DNA of 64,000 nt from Brachynemurus nebulosus (lineage: Eukaryota; Arthropoda; Insecta; Neuroptera; Myrmeleontidae), in the NCBI GenBank assembly GCA_035578155.1, contig JAPWDM010000005.1, positions 38,836,108 through 38,900,107 of the forward strand, in the 5' to 3' direction. Shown here in pieces: positions 23,158-39,585 of the stretch. Position 1 is the stretch's first letter; each line of letters begins with the position of its first letter. The position numbers were made by a program, and so were the translations under genes. The notes beneath the pieces are model-generated. The model made no database searches. It had not been told where the DNA came from and was given only the letters and a program-made list of their open reading frames with translations.

Positions 23158-24023
23158 AATTTGTTAGTCGTAATTTTCGATTATCTGTACAATTATAACT
23201 CAGCCCAAAAACATATTCGTGTAAAAATTTTTAAATAATAAGATACTTAATTTAAAAGTATTCTACGTATCGCGACTATTGGTTTCTTGACTGAAAAACC
23301 TCTGAAAAGCCGCGCAAGGATAACAAATCGTCCAGTTTAAATCTTATGAAAATTATTTCTCGAAACAATAAAGGTTTTTTTCTCTTATCGTAACTACATA
23401 AGTGAAAATTTAACAACATTAAACAATTCGACCACTCCGACACATAGAGTCGTGAAGACCGTGAACAAGGTTATGTTATCGAAAATCTCTCACATACTTT
23501 CTTTTACTTATTCTAATTCTCTGCCTGTTTTCATTTTTGTAATGCCTTTGCCGTATTCTTTTTTTTTTTTAAATAAAACATTTCTCGTTGCTTGTCTCGT
23601 TGCGAACGCATTAACTTTAGCTTCGGCTCAGTGGTGCGACCGTAGCGTGCGATAGAATTTCACGGGATAGAGTGGTGTTATCCCGTGGGAGTTTTTGAAC
23701 GTGCATAAACTTTGAATATAACTATGCGATATTAACATGGGAATGGCTGTTATTAGAAAGCATTATTTTTATATATTCTATACTTGGTCTGTTGGTTAGT
23801 TTGTTCAGAACATAATGCGTTTTATTCAATTTTTATATTGTGATTATTATTAATGGTTTCAAAATGTTGTTATTTATTTATTTATTTACTTTTTTTGTTA
23901 GTTTGATTTATGTCGAAATAAAACTGTATGTTGTTTCCGACTAGTTTTTTTTTTTGTATTCAGTGTTCTAGAACAGTGTTTTGTTTCAGTGTTTCACAGT
24001 TATGCACATGGTAGAGCCCGATG
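23158..24023. other. Non-coding, no supported gene
   Basis: A 67-codon frame at 23452-23655 contains a hydrophobic stretch ending ASAQW like a secretory signal, but there is no following domain or splice evidence. Confidence 0.4.
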
Positions 24024-24683
24024 TAGGGATGTCGATTCTCCAAAAAAAAGATAGATTTTTGGATCGATTTAAATCGGAATTAAAAAAATCGATTCAAAGA
24101 AAAATCGGCTAATAAAAAAATCGATTCTGTAAGATCGATCTAAATCACCGAAATTATGAAAAGTTTAATAAAATTAGCTGATAATTTTTGTTAAGGGACT
24201 TCGAGTGAAAACGCCTTACATTGTATTTGTAAAGGCGACGAGTTAACTTTTCAATTATAATTATAGCAAATAACGCTATTGAATATGTACGACGAATACC
24301 ACGGTATGAACCAAGTTTATTCAAAAATTTCAAACTGACGAAAAATATTTTCTAAATAAGTCGCTTTTGTGGAAAAGGGATCGTTTGTCAGATAGGTGGT
24401 CTTCCTTCTTTTTGTATTAATTGTCTTCTATTGGACAAGAGAATGCGTATATGTAAGTATGTAGTTATACAGAGCCATATGAGGGGTTCGTTGATAACAA
24501 CGAGTAAAAAGTCACAATTAACAATAACGTTTTTGGTGTTTCATTTTAACACGTGTTTGTAGAATTACAAATAAAATGAAATTATTTTTGGAAAAAATCG
24601 GTTATCGATCTCTTACTTTTAATAATCGATTCATGAATCGATTTTTTAAGCTTCGATTAATCGATTTAAAATCGACATCTCTA
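24024..24683. mobile_element. hAT-type non-autonomous element (TAGGGATG class)
   Basis: Ends TAGGGATGTCGATTCTCC and, inward from the right, TAGAGATGTCGATTTTAAAT. GCCCGATG is exactly duplicated on both sides (24016-24023, 24684-24691). The interior is rich in ATCGAT/AATCGATT motifs near both ends and has no intact gene. The 63-codon frame at 24576-24767 crosses the right boundary and is accidental. Confidence 0.9.
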
Positions 24684-24691
24684 GCCCGATG

Positions 24692-26544
24692 TACACATAT
24701 GGTTTTTGGACGTGCGGTGTTGTTGCGTCACTGCGATTTCCACATGAATCGCATTGTGTTATATTAAATAAAGGACCCTTCTGGATTATGAGGGGTAGAA
24801 GTGCGTAAATGAGAAATTAAAAACTTACACATCAACATATGTATGTCAAATATATGTATTATATATCAATATTAGGAACGTAATCGTTTTCGGGTAAAAC
24901 CACTTTAAGTGAATTTCAAATATTTCCAAGTATCTCCTCACCGTACTTGATGTGCTGTAAAAATATGAAGATGCCACGGAACCATGATTTCCTGACTGAA
25001 CGTGGTAAGATTAGTATAGAAACGGATTTTCGTAAAATTCCAGATAGTCCAAGGTACTCATTTAAAACAATATTTTTTTGGATTGCTCGAGTTGGCACTT
25101 TCTTAAATTTACTAAGTTTGCAAGCGTATTGAGACGTCAGCTCAATATCTTATTTTGCCTGAAGCGAACTCATACCCGTTGTCTTTAGTATTCCACTAAA
25201 TTCAAAGGTGTCTTTGTTTAACCTGGACTGACCATAAAAAAGTACGCCTAACGTGTGATATTCGGTATTTATGCAATTAATCATCTAAAAACCATAACAA
25301 AATAAAAATCAGGGACAAATTTAATTAATATTATAAAATTAAAAAAAAATCAAAAAAATTGATTAATTAACAAATTGAAAAATTAGAAAATTAAACAATT
25401 AAATTGTATTACAAATATTATTATTTCTATTGAACACAGTGATAAATAACAGATTGTCAAATATAAGTATTTCTTAACGAAAAAAAAAATTATTTCTCTA
25501 GGAAGTCTAGGAGGACAACAGATTAGGTTTCCTACTAATCCCAATTCTCACATACTAATCACAGTAACATTTTTTGATATTTTGACAATCTTCAGTGTTT
25601 GGAACATAATCTATAATAGACCCGATGGGTCTTACTGTTTACATATCGAAACCATATAGGATTCAGCATGTGTAGATACATACACTACTTGTCTTTAAAC
25701 CTTCAGAAGAAAAGGGTTTTTAGAAACTTACTTAGAGTGCGACCATTTGCTAATTAAAGTTCAATGCGGAAATAAATTAAGGCTAAAACAAATACCTTTT
25801 TGGTTCCCTAATGTAAAATATTTTGAAAACAAGGAAGTCTTTGATTAAATTAAAAAAGTTAATTCAACCATTTCCTAACTTGTTATTTTTATTGTATAAA
25901 TAAAATCAAAAAATTTATTGTAGTATTTTAATGGATCAACATTTTCAATTCGACGTGCGTATTTATTAAGAATAAATACGCCTTGGAAGATGCGCGGTGA
26001 CCATCAATATAACGTATAGTTATGTTCCTTTGACGATTAATTCTTACAAATGGAGTTTTTATCGAATTTCAGTTTTTGATAAACGTTTATCAAATTCAGT
26101 CTTAGTTTTTCCTATAAATTAGATTCTTTTATTTTCTTTCATTTTCTTGTATCGGCACAACGTTGAGACAACATTATTCTTATTATAAATTTTTCACCGC
26201 GCGTGTGACATTTACAAGAAATGATTCCATTCACCTCACATAAAAATAACTAACCAAGCTAAAAAAAAAAAATCATCCCATTCTCCCTTCGAGATCATAT
26301 CTCACTCAATTGAGTGTCGTACGTATTTACATAAACATACATGTGTGTATATATGACCCATTTTTTGTGCCTACTTCAAATATAAGGTTGTTGCAAATGA
26401 AATATTGCAAGGATTTAATTTTTCAAATCGATAACCGATCTAACGTTTCTGTATATTAGTAACTATTGTACGACAGGATATGTCTCACTGATATGTTCTT
26501 ATTGTATTATTTTCCGACTATGAACATTTTTGCTTTTCATAATA
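24692..26544. other. Non-coding, no recognised gene
   Basis: AT-rich sequence with no domain, tRNA or bounded element. Paired opposite-strand frames at 24916-25132 are shadows of each other. Confidence 0.4.
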
Positions 26545-26640
26545 TGCTTATTACAGTTGTTATTATGTCGAGACTTGAACTCGGGACTATAACAGAAATT
26601 TATTTTGAGGTTCCTATAACCCCAAAATGATATTAAAATT
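26545..26640 (+). repeat. Rep-A head fragment
   Basis: ATTACAGTTGTTATTATGTC, then GAACTCGGGACTATAACAGA and TTTTGAGGTTCCTATAAC match the family head. It leads straight to a hAT MITE and then to a Rep-B body. Confidence 0.7.
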
Positions 26641-26651
26641 TGTATATATAC

Positions 26652-27001
26652 TAGGGATGTTATGGATATCCGTAACCGTATCCGAAAATAATTGTTTTGG
26701 ATTTGTTTCGGATAAAGACAGACCACTGCTGCTGGAAAATTGAGTCGAAATCGAAGAAAATAAATTAAAATATTATTAGCATATGTTTCTTTTGATAGAT
26801 TTTCGTTGATTCGTGTTCGGCGTTCACATATTTGGTACAATTTTCCCTTTTTTTTCTAAAAAAATTGTTCATTAAAAGCAATTATCCGTAACCGTAACCG
26901 CATCCGAAACATTGTCCGATATTATTATATATCCGTAACCGAAAAAAGTGTTTTTAAATATCCGTATCCGTATCCGAAATTTCATATCCGTAACATCCCT
27001 A
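26652..27001. mobile_element. hAT-type MITE (TAGGGATG class)
   Basis: Ends TAGGGATGTTATGGATAT and, inward from the right, TAGGGATGTTACGGATATG. The 8-bp duplication ATATATAC is perfect (26644-26651, 27002-27009). The interior repeats TCCGTAACCGTATCCG several times near both ends. The minus-strand 113-codon frame across it has no domain. Confidence 0.9.
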
Positions 27002-27790
27002 ATATATACTAACATAATGTTTGTATGTCCGAAATAAACTCACTGGACTGATTTTAAAAATTTTTGTACTATTGGGAAGTTAATCCATTCAAGCTTGACA
27101 TAAGGTATATTATATCCCAGGATCTGGGAGAAATTTCCTCTCAAATACTATTGAATTAGGAAAGAAGTCAACGTGAAGTCAAAATTTTCTGTCAAGGTAT
27201 TAGAGATCCAAAAATAACTTAACGTAAACAGCCCGACGAAAAGAGCTTGCGTAGTAAAATCATAGTGATTATGGACCATTAGGTAGAAAGGTCACAGTGA
27301 TCATGGGTTACCGGGTAGTAAGATTACAGTGATTATGTATGGACTACTAATTGTAAGTAGTAAGGTTATAGTGATTATGGCCTACTAAGTAGTAAGGTCA
27401 TAGTGATTATGGACCGTTGGGTAGTAAGGTCATAATGATTGAGAATAACGCAGTAGTAAAATTACAGTGATTATGGACTACTAAGTAGTAAGGTCATAGT
27501 GATTATAGACTACTGGCTAGTAAAGTCATAGTGATGAAGGATCACTAAAATCGCTCGATAAATTTTGATTCTTTGTAACGTTTGAGCCGAATGATATTTT
27601 TTATTTTTTTGGCTATTGTTCATAAATACTTATATATCATTCCATTATTTATCAGCTACTGACCCCAATCCCTCCTTTACGGAATGGGCGGTAATGGTAC
27701 AAAAAAATTACTTTCGGCAATATCTGTATTTTAGAGTGGTTTAGCAAGCAAAGCCAATCACTATAAATAATATTTAGTACAGAATTTCGG
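27002..27790 (+). repeat. Rep-B copy 1
   Basis: Starts ATATATACTAACATAATG, then a block like the Rep-A 120-bp unit, a 32-bp minisatellite, and an end region (GCAAAGCCAATCACTATAAA then CAGAATTTCGGAA) shared with 55030-55716. Non-coding. Confidence 0.75.
27251..27548 (+). repeat. 32-bp minisatellite, about nine units
   Basis: Unit close to GTAGTAAGGTCATAGTGATT plus ATGGACCACTAG. One unit (27320-27362) carries a 10-bp insertion. The homologous array at 55389-55549 has five units. Confidence 0.95.
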
Positions 27791-28979
27791 AACATTAGCG
27801 ATTGTAATAACTAAATCTTATGAATAAGCAAAAATGTCAACGGTCTGTTGGAAATACAACAAGAACACAGCAAAACAAATCTTTTTACTACTGCGTTGGC
27901 TAATCATTAAGGTACTAGAATAAAGACAGTATAAATTTATAACATTTTCTGTAATTTTTTTATAGCCGCACATAAATTTTAAGTGCGCAGTCTCATATTT
28001 ATCCTAACTTACATATTATGTCCGATCATATATAAAGAAGAGTACCATCTATCGCTTGAAGGAAATACTCTGTATTCGGTCAATATAAATTGTTAATTGT
28101 AGGCAATCACCCAATATTTTATTTGCACCCACCTAATATTTTCCTTTAGTTGTATGCTGGTTGTTCCGTTGGTTGGTTAGCTGGTTATATCAGAATGGAA
28201 ATTTGTGTGAAAACTTTTTTGAAGTGTTTTGTCTATTTATTAATAACCGTTCATATCTATGTCCGTGGAGTATCAAATTGTTGGACTTGTTGGCGCCATT
28301 TACATTTAGATTGTTTATTTGATTTGTATTGATGATAACAGTCACTACTGGTGCATGTATAGACAGACCAGAAATAGGGTGATTTGAAATTAACATTGCA
28401 AGTATGCGTTTTGATGTAGGTATAGTCGTTACATGACCACTAACAACACTTTTATCACCTCAACTTCTATTATCACATTTACAATAGAGACCCAATCTGA
28501 TTTCGCATGAGAGTTTTCGTTATTGTTTATGAGGTCTATTACATGAGACGTGCTAAAAAGGTGCTTTTTGGGAACTTTTTGGGGGAAAACTATTCCTAGT
28601 AATGAAAGAAAAACTTTTGTACGTTAAAGTTGGTACATATAATTAACTGTATTTTTTTAATTTATTATTTTTTATTTCTTTTTTGGTCTTCCATCTATCC
28701 TTGAAGGTTACATGTTAATTTTGTAGATTAAAACGGTGCCAACGATTTCGCGGTTAATAAAACATATACTTAAGGGAAGGATAAGGTTAATTCGTACAAA
28801 AAGGAGCATGTTTTTGTTGGTTTTTTACGACGACACAGTTAAAATCTCTTTATTAAAACCAATGGTACATTAAAGTATGACATTCGAAGAATATTGTATA
28901 AAATTTTCACGAAGTAATATTAAAAAATACAGTAATGGCAGCAATTATTCGGACGTGGCTCGGAAAAAAAGTAGAATTG
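27791..28979. other. Non-coding, nothing recognised
   Basis: Frames at 28150-28396 on both strands lack domains and overlap each other. Confidence 0.4.
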
Positions 28980-29290
28980 CGGTGCCCCTCATAACTTGAT
29001 GCTGGATCATCCGAAATAAAAAAATGAAGATTCATTCGTTAGATAAGAGTTTTCCTCAGGTAACGCTGGGAGGGTTTTTCGAAATTTCAATTTTTCACTT
29101 TTTTGGAACACTCAGAAAGGAAAAACACGATTTTTTGCGAAAAAAATCGGCTAATTTGTTATTGTAAAATAAAAATTATTAACAAATTGGAAAAAACCTC
29201 TCCAGCGTTACCTCGTAAATTATGTACAGAAATAGTGTTCAAAATTTCAAAAGGATCGGTGCTGTAGTTTTGAAGTTATGAGGGGCACCG
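28980..29290. repeat. Imperfect palindrome / foldback element
   Basis: CGGTGCCCCTCATAACTT at 28980 is mirrored by AAGTTATGAGGGGCACCG ending at 29290. Further in, AGGTAACGCTGGGAGGGTTT mirrors AAACCTCTCCAGCGTTACCT. Arms of about 110 bp flank an ~85-bp centre. Non-coding. Confidence 0.85.
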
Positions 29291-32662
<3,372 letters not shown>

Positions 32663-33495
32663 CAGTGGAATCAAATCCTAAAATGCTGGCCAAAAGTCGA
32701 AAACGTTATAAATTTGGTTGAAAGTCAGTACTCCGTGGTTTTCGGGGTCGCTGATTATGAATCCAAAGTCATTTTAGTTTTCAGTCAAGAATTTTAGTTT
32801 AGTAATAATTTTCATTATCGTTTTATATTATTTTATATTTGCTAATAATTTATTTTTTTACGAAAAAGGATGTTACAATTAAATTTTAACGTTTAGAAAA
32901 AATAAATGAACCCACGCTGTTAATGTACGAACTTCAGAAAACTATGTCTTACATTACAAGAACTCACACCAATGGCACAAAGGCAGCTAGAGGCAGCTAG
33001 TTTTAATTTTTTCCATTCAAAAATAATTCCATTTACAACATGCAATTGATCAAGTCGCAGAAGTTTGTAGAAGTTACAAACTTTTCTCTTCGTGTTTAAA
33101 ATTTTCCGTTGTAATCTTTTGTTTATTTTCGTAAAAACGATTCGTTTATTGTTATCGCATAAACTATTATTATTAATTTTGTGTTACATAATAATTTTCT
33201 ACTTATTTTCAGCTATTGATTCCATTTTTAAAAATTGAAATCGATTGATTTTTAGAGATTTGGCGTCCTCTTGAATATAGCGCTGATATATTTGTTCACT
33301 GTACGACGCGTCTACCTCGACTGAGAGTCCCCTTTCGACTGTCTTTCAGTATAGCAGGTATAAAAGATAAAGCGCGTTAAAGTCTGAAATTCGACCTTTG
33401 GACTCTTATCCAACCTAACCCACGACTAGAAATTACCGGAACCTAAACTCTATTTGTCGACTTTTGGCCAGCTTTCTGGGATTTGGTCCCACTGT
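32663..33495. mobile_element. hAT-like TIR element
   Basis: The left end CAGTGGAATCAAATCCTAAA with AGCATTTTAG-type spacing then CTGGCCAAAAGTCGA is mirrored on the right (inward CAGTGGGACCAAATCCCAGA, then CTGGCCAAAAGTCGA). TGCGTTTC lies just outside both ends (32654-32661 with one extra base, and 33496-33503), consistent with an 8-bp duplication. No transposase is recognised inside. Confidence 0.8.
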
Positions 33496-34080
33496 GCGTT
33501 TCTTTGAATGGATAGCAAACTAACTCTAGAGGCAAATAGATAGTTTCGTCGCGTTTCCCAAACTTTACAACGGTAGTGTATAATATTGTATATTAACATA
33601 TACAGAGGTATATGTAAGCTTTGTGAATCGAGCTAATATAGTGAATGGGGCGAATGGGAGCAGGAATGGAGAATTGTTGGTGATATTTAAACAAAACTGA
33701 AACTTTTCTTATCTCTACAAGTTTATTTTCTTCGTACGGTGAAAAACGGAAAAGTTAACAGCAGAAATGTTCTTGAAGTGATGTAGTACATAATAAAAGA
33801 ACACTAACTAAACTTTTCCTGAAAATCGGAAAGCTACCTTAACCGTTTATCCAATATAACATTATATTATACGAACTAATGTATAATGTGTATGTGTGTG
33901 TTATTTATATTGATTTTGTGTTTAAGGGGGCACCAGGCTAAGTGATGTATCTGTATTCCAAAAAGAATTGAAACTTTCCGATTTTAAATCAGACACTATT
34001 GAACTGTAACCTATTACTAAAAATGATTCACAGCACCCCCAAATTTCTACAGCCGGTACACTTTTTAGGAGATCTAACCC
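33496..34080. other. Non-coding, nothing recognised
   Basis: No element boundary or exon. The 66-codon minus-strand frame at 33922-34122 runs into the TA tract. Confidence 0.4.
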
Positions 34081-34111
<31 letters not shown>

Positions 34112-34114
34112 AAC

Positions 34115-34207
<93 letters not shown>
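34081..34207. repeat. (TA)n microsatellite, slightly interrupted
   Basis: About 60 TA units with short interruptions (TATTATATATAAACATATAC) near 34100. Confidence 0.95.
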
Positions 34208-34211
<4 letters not shown>

Positions 34212-34634
34212 TATACCTATGTGTATTTTATATATCCTTTAACTGGTCGAATACATTTTCAGGTTGACTGAATTCAAACTCAAATGTAAATTGTGTGTTT
34301 GTATATTTATACTTTTACCCATTTTGTAAATTTTTAAACACTCTGACAAATGTTTTCTTTTTGTTGTTCTTGTTAAATTTTACTAAGAATTATACAAATT
34401 TGTATAAATGTAATTTTTTTTTAAAGCAATTGGTAAAAAAGATCGGTCATTTATAATCGCTTGTTATAACCGTGAAAGTTTTCAGTTAATCAATTATTCT
34501 GTATTGCTCCTTTGATAGTGAAAGTATTCTGATTGTTACAAAAACCTTGTTTGAGAACAACCCCAAAAAGTTGGGCTTGTTAAAGTAAACGAAATTTGAG
34601 TTCTATAAATAAAAATTTGAAATTAGTTAATATT
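34208..34634. other. Non-coding, nothing recognised
   Basis: AT-rich, no identifiable feature. Confidence 0.4.
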
Positions 34635-34899
34635 TTCAGCGAGATTTATCTATAAAATTAATAACTGAAATTTGTTTCGAAGTCTCGGAAAACCGAAAAT
34701 GATCACTAAAATTTGCATATACACACATATTATACAGGGTGTAAAACAAATAAATTTTGTCCTTTTGTGGGGTGTCTCATAGCACCCTGTAGACACTAAA
34801 ACCGCAGAAATTTTTTCGGAATTAACAGTCGCGTCACCCCTCAAAAGGATACGAGTTATTTCCCTTACACCCTGTATACATATATATATATATATATCA

Positions 34900-34937
<38 letters not shown>

Positions 34938-35425
34938 GGTGTAAGGGAAATAACTCTTATCCTTTTGAGGGGTGACGCGACTATTAATTCCGAAAAAATT
35001 CAACAAAAGGACGAGAGTTATTTGTTTTAAACCCTGTATACTTACCTATATATTTATGTGTTTGCGCGGTAACTTTGGATTCAAGTTTTCAATTTTTACG
35101 AAATTTAGTGAAAAGGTCAAAAGTCCCTAATCCTTGGACGAGTTTTGCCTAATCCGCCAGACATGTTCGATTTTTAGAAGCTAAAATTTTAGCGACTTTT
35201 TGCCATTTTCGGAAAATTGATTTACTGTTAGAGAGATAAACTGTTTTAGATTGATATAGGTTATGTTATCAAAAGCGCTAAAAATTAACTACTTAACCGA
35301 TTTTGAAAATTTTTTCACAGTTAGCGGGCTACACGCTTGTGGATGGATACAGGTACTAAAATCTCCAGTGTCCAATCTTTGGAAATCCACTCTAACATTC
35401 AAATGTTGCAACAAAGGTATTTATA
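34635..35425 (+). repeat. Rep-A copy with MITE pair inserted
   Basis: Head remnants (GAAATTTGTTTCGAAGTCTC, AACCGAAAATGATCACTAAA) are followed by a nested inverted MITE pair, then GCGCGGTAACTTTGGATTCA, TTTTTACGAAATTTAG, one 120-bp-type unit near 35200-35320, and the tail (GTTGCAACAAAGGTATTTAT). The 140-codon frame at 35263-35685 starts in the repeat and has no domain. Confidence 0.7.
34732..35039. repeat. Inverted pair of ACAGGGTGT MITEs around (TA)n
   Basis: Each unit is bounded by TACAGGGTGTAA and its complement (34732-34877 and 34933-35039). The units face each other, so 34800-34877 pairs with 34933-35005 (GGGAAATAACTC, ATCCTTTTGAGGGGTGACGC, TTCCGAAAAAATT) across a (TA)n spacer. The left unit has about 40 extra bp, including a second ACCCTGTAGA. 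Confidence 0.9.
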
Positions 35426-36189
35426 AGTATTATTTTATGCTGCTCTACTATACTCAACAAATGAATATACCTTACGTGTATTATACGTCTAGCATTATCA
35501 GATATACTTATTTTAATATTTGTTTTATGTCGGTTACAGATAATCGTTCCATCAGAAACAAGCTTTTTTCCTTTTTGGTGTTGTTTTATATTTGGTATGC
35601 ACATAGGAATCATGTGCACCCAAACGCTTCGTTGCATTTTTACTTGTTCTACCGTTGGATATTCAAAATAATCGATTTCAAATAAAACTGTTATTTATCG
35701 TAAGTGTATTCGCCTGTATGATAGATTGAGACAATACATTGATGTTTGTGTCTTCAAATATATGTATCACAATTTTATGGCTTTTTGATTTTATAGAAAT
35801 GAAAAGATTTTTTTTACTTTGTTCTATTTCCATTGAACGTGTCTCAACTGTTCCGATTAGTGTAAATCAAAATGGCAGATTTTCAATTTATGATGATGAA
35901 CTGTTCTATAAATCTTCTACATTTTTTTTATAATTAATAATTAATTTTTAGAATTTATACTTCATTTATCCAAGTTCAATAAAAATTTTTCGAAAAGTGC
36001 AAAAAAAATCCCAAATAGCAAAAATATTACAGGTAAAAGTTGTAGATAACTTACAAAACAATTTTTATAAAATTTTTGCCTGTTAAACAATGAATGCAGG
36101 ACCGGATCGTCGCATAAACAAATGAGACAAATGGCTAGGGTCGGATCAAAATGTCTATTTTGAATATTGGATATTTGAGATTTGTTTTA
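35426..36189. other. Non-coding, nothing recognised
   Basis: Frames at 35392-35933 lack any domain. Confidence 0.4.
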
Positions 36190-36285
36190 ATTTTAGCGAA
36201 TTTTGGAATTTGAAATTCAGTCATTACAGCCACTCTCATGACGCGACCTGAGTTTTGAAATATGGTAGAAATTTATTTGAAGATG
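36190..36285 (+). repeat. Rep-A head fragment
   Basis: ATTTTAGCGAATTTTGGAAT, CAGTCATTACAGCCACTCTC and ATGACGCGACCTGAG match the head. It stops after TAGAAATTTATTTGAAG. Confidence 0.75.
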
Positions 36286-38839
36286 TTTTAATTTTTTTTT
36301 ATTACTTTGTCTAAGGTGAATACACAGTATATATTAAATTTAAATAAATCCGCTTAGTAATTACGAAAAAAAATTTTTTTCGAAAAATTTTGTTGTCATT
36401 TTTAATTAATAAACTATTAGCTTTTAAAGGGTTGAAATTTGGCAGGAAATGTATCTGATGCTAAGAAGTATTATTTCCTATAAAAATATCAATTTAGGGT
36501 CGAGGGCCCTTTTTCCTGTCTTACAGTCTGTTTTAAAACAGACTATGGTTAGTCTGTTACGAGTATAAGAAAGGTCTGTGCCCCCCTTTCCAATTGCAGG
36601 ATATTTTCTACAGATTGATTTGACATTAAAAACAACTATGAAATCAGTTTTTTCGTAATTTCTATAGTTATATAGTCGTTTAGAAAAACGTGAAGCAATT
36701 TATTTTATTCTTGACTTTTTAAGTTATTCTTGTTTCAAACATTACACTAATAATATGATAAGACACGAAATTTAAGTTAAAATATAGTTTAAAAAGCATA
36801 AAATCACTTTAAAGTTTCGATAAATCTATTACAAAGACGAGGAAGTTGTGTGTCACCCTTCACTGGCAGTGTATTTTTTATTATTTTAAATAAAATTAAA
36901 AGAAGAGGAAAAAAAACAACAATAACAAAACAAACTCATATAAATAGAATATTGTGGTGTATTAAGTTGAATTTCTTATTATTTTTTATCTAACTAAAAT
37001 GAAAACAGTAGTGGGTTATTGTGAGAGGAAAAATATAACTAATGTGGTTTGTATTCGTACGTAGAAAAACTTGTAGATCTTAGAAGATGCTAGAGTTGGT
37101 GGAAATAGGTCGTTATATTTATTATTTCAAGTTACAGTAACCAAAAATAACAACAAATCTGAAACTGCATTACCTCATTTGTATTTTATTACTATAGAGT
37201 ATACAACATAGAAAAATGTATGTACGTGTAAAATAGTGATGAATATTGAGCAATGAGTGATATAAAATCGAGGAATCAATTTTTTGTTTGGTTACACTGG
37301 TGTCATAGTTTCTATAAAAATTTAACATTGGAAGGTAGAAGTTAAAATATTTACAAAGTGGCAGGAATGTTAACACTTTCAGTCCCATGGCTTCGGCATC
37401 CGAAACCAAGCAAAACATCCCCAGAGGCCGACCGCGATTAATGATTTTAATTGATTAGTTGGTTACGCACTGTGTGCGATGTTTATCATCATTCATCATC
37501 ATCACACGGATGTGTTACTACTCACACAGATACATACCAACACACACTATTCTTTTGGTTTCTATGTATAAAAAATTTTAACAATAAACAAAAAATACAT
37601 AAAAAATATACATAATTTACATATATTTTTAAATAAAATTGATTTGAATGTCAGTGTATATGAAGTATGTACGTATCACGTACGTATGTTTACAGTTTTA
37701 CACACATGTTGAACTGTGTTGAATCTATTCAGTGTTTGAATCATTTTATGTATTTGTTTATATAAAGTTTTTTTTTTAAATACTGCCGGCTTCCGGGGAA
37801 GTTTATTATGAAAGTGCTCGGGCCTCATAGTGTTAATAGATACGGTTTTGGTTTTCTGAGATAAATTCTCTGAGCTGCGTTATCGACTTATTGTAGATTT
37901 TTGTCAAAACAAGGAACTAGAATTGTCACATTCAAAAAATTCTATCAAAAATTGATTGTTCATGGTAATTTGTCTTACATGTTACAATTATACGTCCCCA
38001 ATAATTGCATATTTAGGGAGTAAAATAGCTCTTCAAAATTTTGTTAATAAACTCACTCTGAGGGGCGTTTAACCCCTTAAGAATACTATAAAAAACCCAA
38101 TGAGAAAAACCCTAGAATAATGTTATCTCAGTGTAAATTTTTTGATCACTTTTCATCAAAATCGTTTAAGGGTTAGTAGGTATATGGAAAAAAAGACCAA
38201 AATATGATTTTTTAACAAATTTTTAAATTGGTGTTTCATCCCCCCCCCCCCCCTCAATATGCAATTGGGCACGTGTAGTTGTAACATGTTTGAGTATCGC
38301 AGGGGAACACTTCCATAACATTCCTTTTTAGTCAATAAAATAATTTTTTAAGATGATAAATTAACTTGTTAATCGAGAGTAAGTAATGTTGACTAAATTA
38401 TAACTCAATGCTCATCACTAAAATTGAAACTGATATTTTTTCAAAATAAAAGAAGAATATTCAATGTCTACGTAAAATGATTACATCTATCTTTGTTGTA
38501 TACAAAGAATGTATTCTCATATATAAATACATCAATTCAAAATGAAACACAGTGGCGGTTCTAGATTATTTTCCATGAGTTAGTCAGTCCCTCATTTAAA
38601 CCAGTAGAGGTACCAAGGGAATTTGCACTATAGTTATAAATATAAATTATACTTTTTCCTCCAGGAAAATTTTATTATTATTTTCTCTAGTTTGCTGTGT
38701 TTGTTCTCGCAAGTAGATACTTGCAGTTTCTTTATTATTGTTTTATTTTACTTTTTTACAAAGATTACAACTAAATTTGTGCTAGACTGGATACACATCA
38801 ATAAAAATTTCTTTCAAATACTTTAATTTTACGAGTTAT
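36286..38839. other. Non-coding; shared 50-bp motif twice, poly-C run
   Basis: 36559-36609 and 36831-36881 carry the CGAG-x-A-x-GA-x-GAAG-x-TGTG motif also found at 21952-22003. 38240-38253 is an uninterrupted C run. CAGTGGCGGTTCTAGA near 38551 looks like a hAT end without a partner. Nothing else is supported. Confidence 0.5.
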
Positions 38840-38845
38840 TTTATT
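38840..38845 (-). terminator. Candidate polyadenylation signal of the IR gene
   Basis: AATAAA on the minus strand, 52 bases past the stop codon of the receptor gene. Position and strand suit 3' end formation, but hexamers are common in AT-rich DNA. Confidence 0.5.
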
Positions 38846-38896
38846 ACATGGTTGACTTTTCAATTAATTTTACAATTTTGTGGATAGCCAAAAATG

Positions 38897-39585
38897 TCAT
38901 AGTGGTCGATTTTTTTCAAAAAACCAAATCATTTCGCCAATTAATATCAAAGTGCTCAACAACAGTCCAATGCCCAAGAAAATAAATGCCACTTGTAGAT
39001 GATTGAACGTTAATGATATTTCATCTTTATTGGTTGGTACTCGACTGTTTACCATCATGTAGAAAAATTCAAGACTACGGGTTGCCTTCTTTGACATACC
39101 ATTTTGATGTAGTTGTAGAATGCAGCGATTAACCGTATTGATTAGTGGATGTCCCTTTTGAAATAAGATGTACAAGTAGTAAGATAAAAAATCTTGTTCG
39201 AATGAGTTCACAAGCGGTAGTCCAGTTTTTGAATCAATCGTATGACTAAAGTAATAAAGATATGTTAATTTTGTAACCACTGTTCCATATTCTCGAGAAT
39301 TTAGCATGTCTATCATATCGTCACTTAAAAGTCGATTGTTACTTATGGATGTTTGGTTTTTCAAGAGTGGCGTCATTTCTTTGTAGACAAATTTTTGTAC
39401 AACTAGCGGTAATCTTGATTCGACCAAATCGTTAGTGTTCCGCATTTGTGGACGCAGTATGGGATGTGTCAATATGCTCATTAATCGACCTTGGAACGCC
39501 GAATTCAAATGCATACTACATATAATACATGCCAGAAAGAGTACCCGTATCATAATAAATTTTGGGTAGTAACTTGTGGATTGCC
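38897..39585 (-). CDS. IR gene exon 3: pore, S2 lobe, last helix
   Basis: Opens with GG completing Gly376, then QSTSYYPKF and helix 2 (IMIRVLFLACIICSM), the FQGRLMSIL segment, an S2 lobe of about 150 residues including SYYLYILFQKGHPLI, and the terminal helix (FIFLGIGLLLSTLILIGE). The stop is at 38899-38897. An in-frame ATG at 39553 explains why the exon alone looks like a 218-codon gene. Confidence 0.85.

Noticed and set aside
23452..23655. Frame with a signal-like segment ending ASAQW
   Set aside because: Only 67 codons, ends shortly after the hydrophobic part, no mature domain and no convincing donor site.
26499..26840. 113-codon minus-strand frame
   Set aside because: Runs across the Rep-A head, the hAT terminus and its duplication, so it cannot be a conserved gene.
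35263..35685. 140-codon plus-strand frame
   Set aside because: It starts inside a Rep-A unit and tail, has no domain, and overlaps an equally open minus-strand frame.
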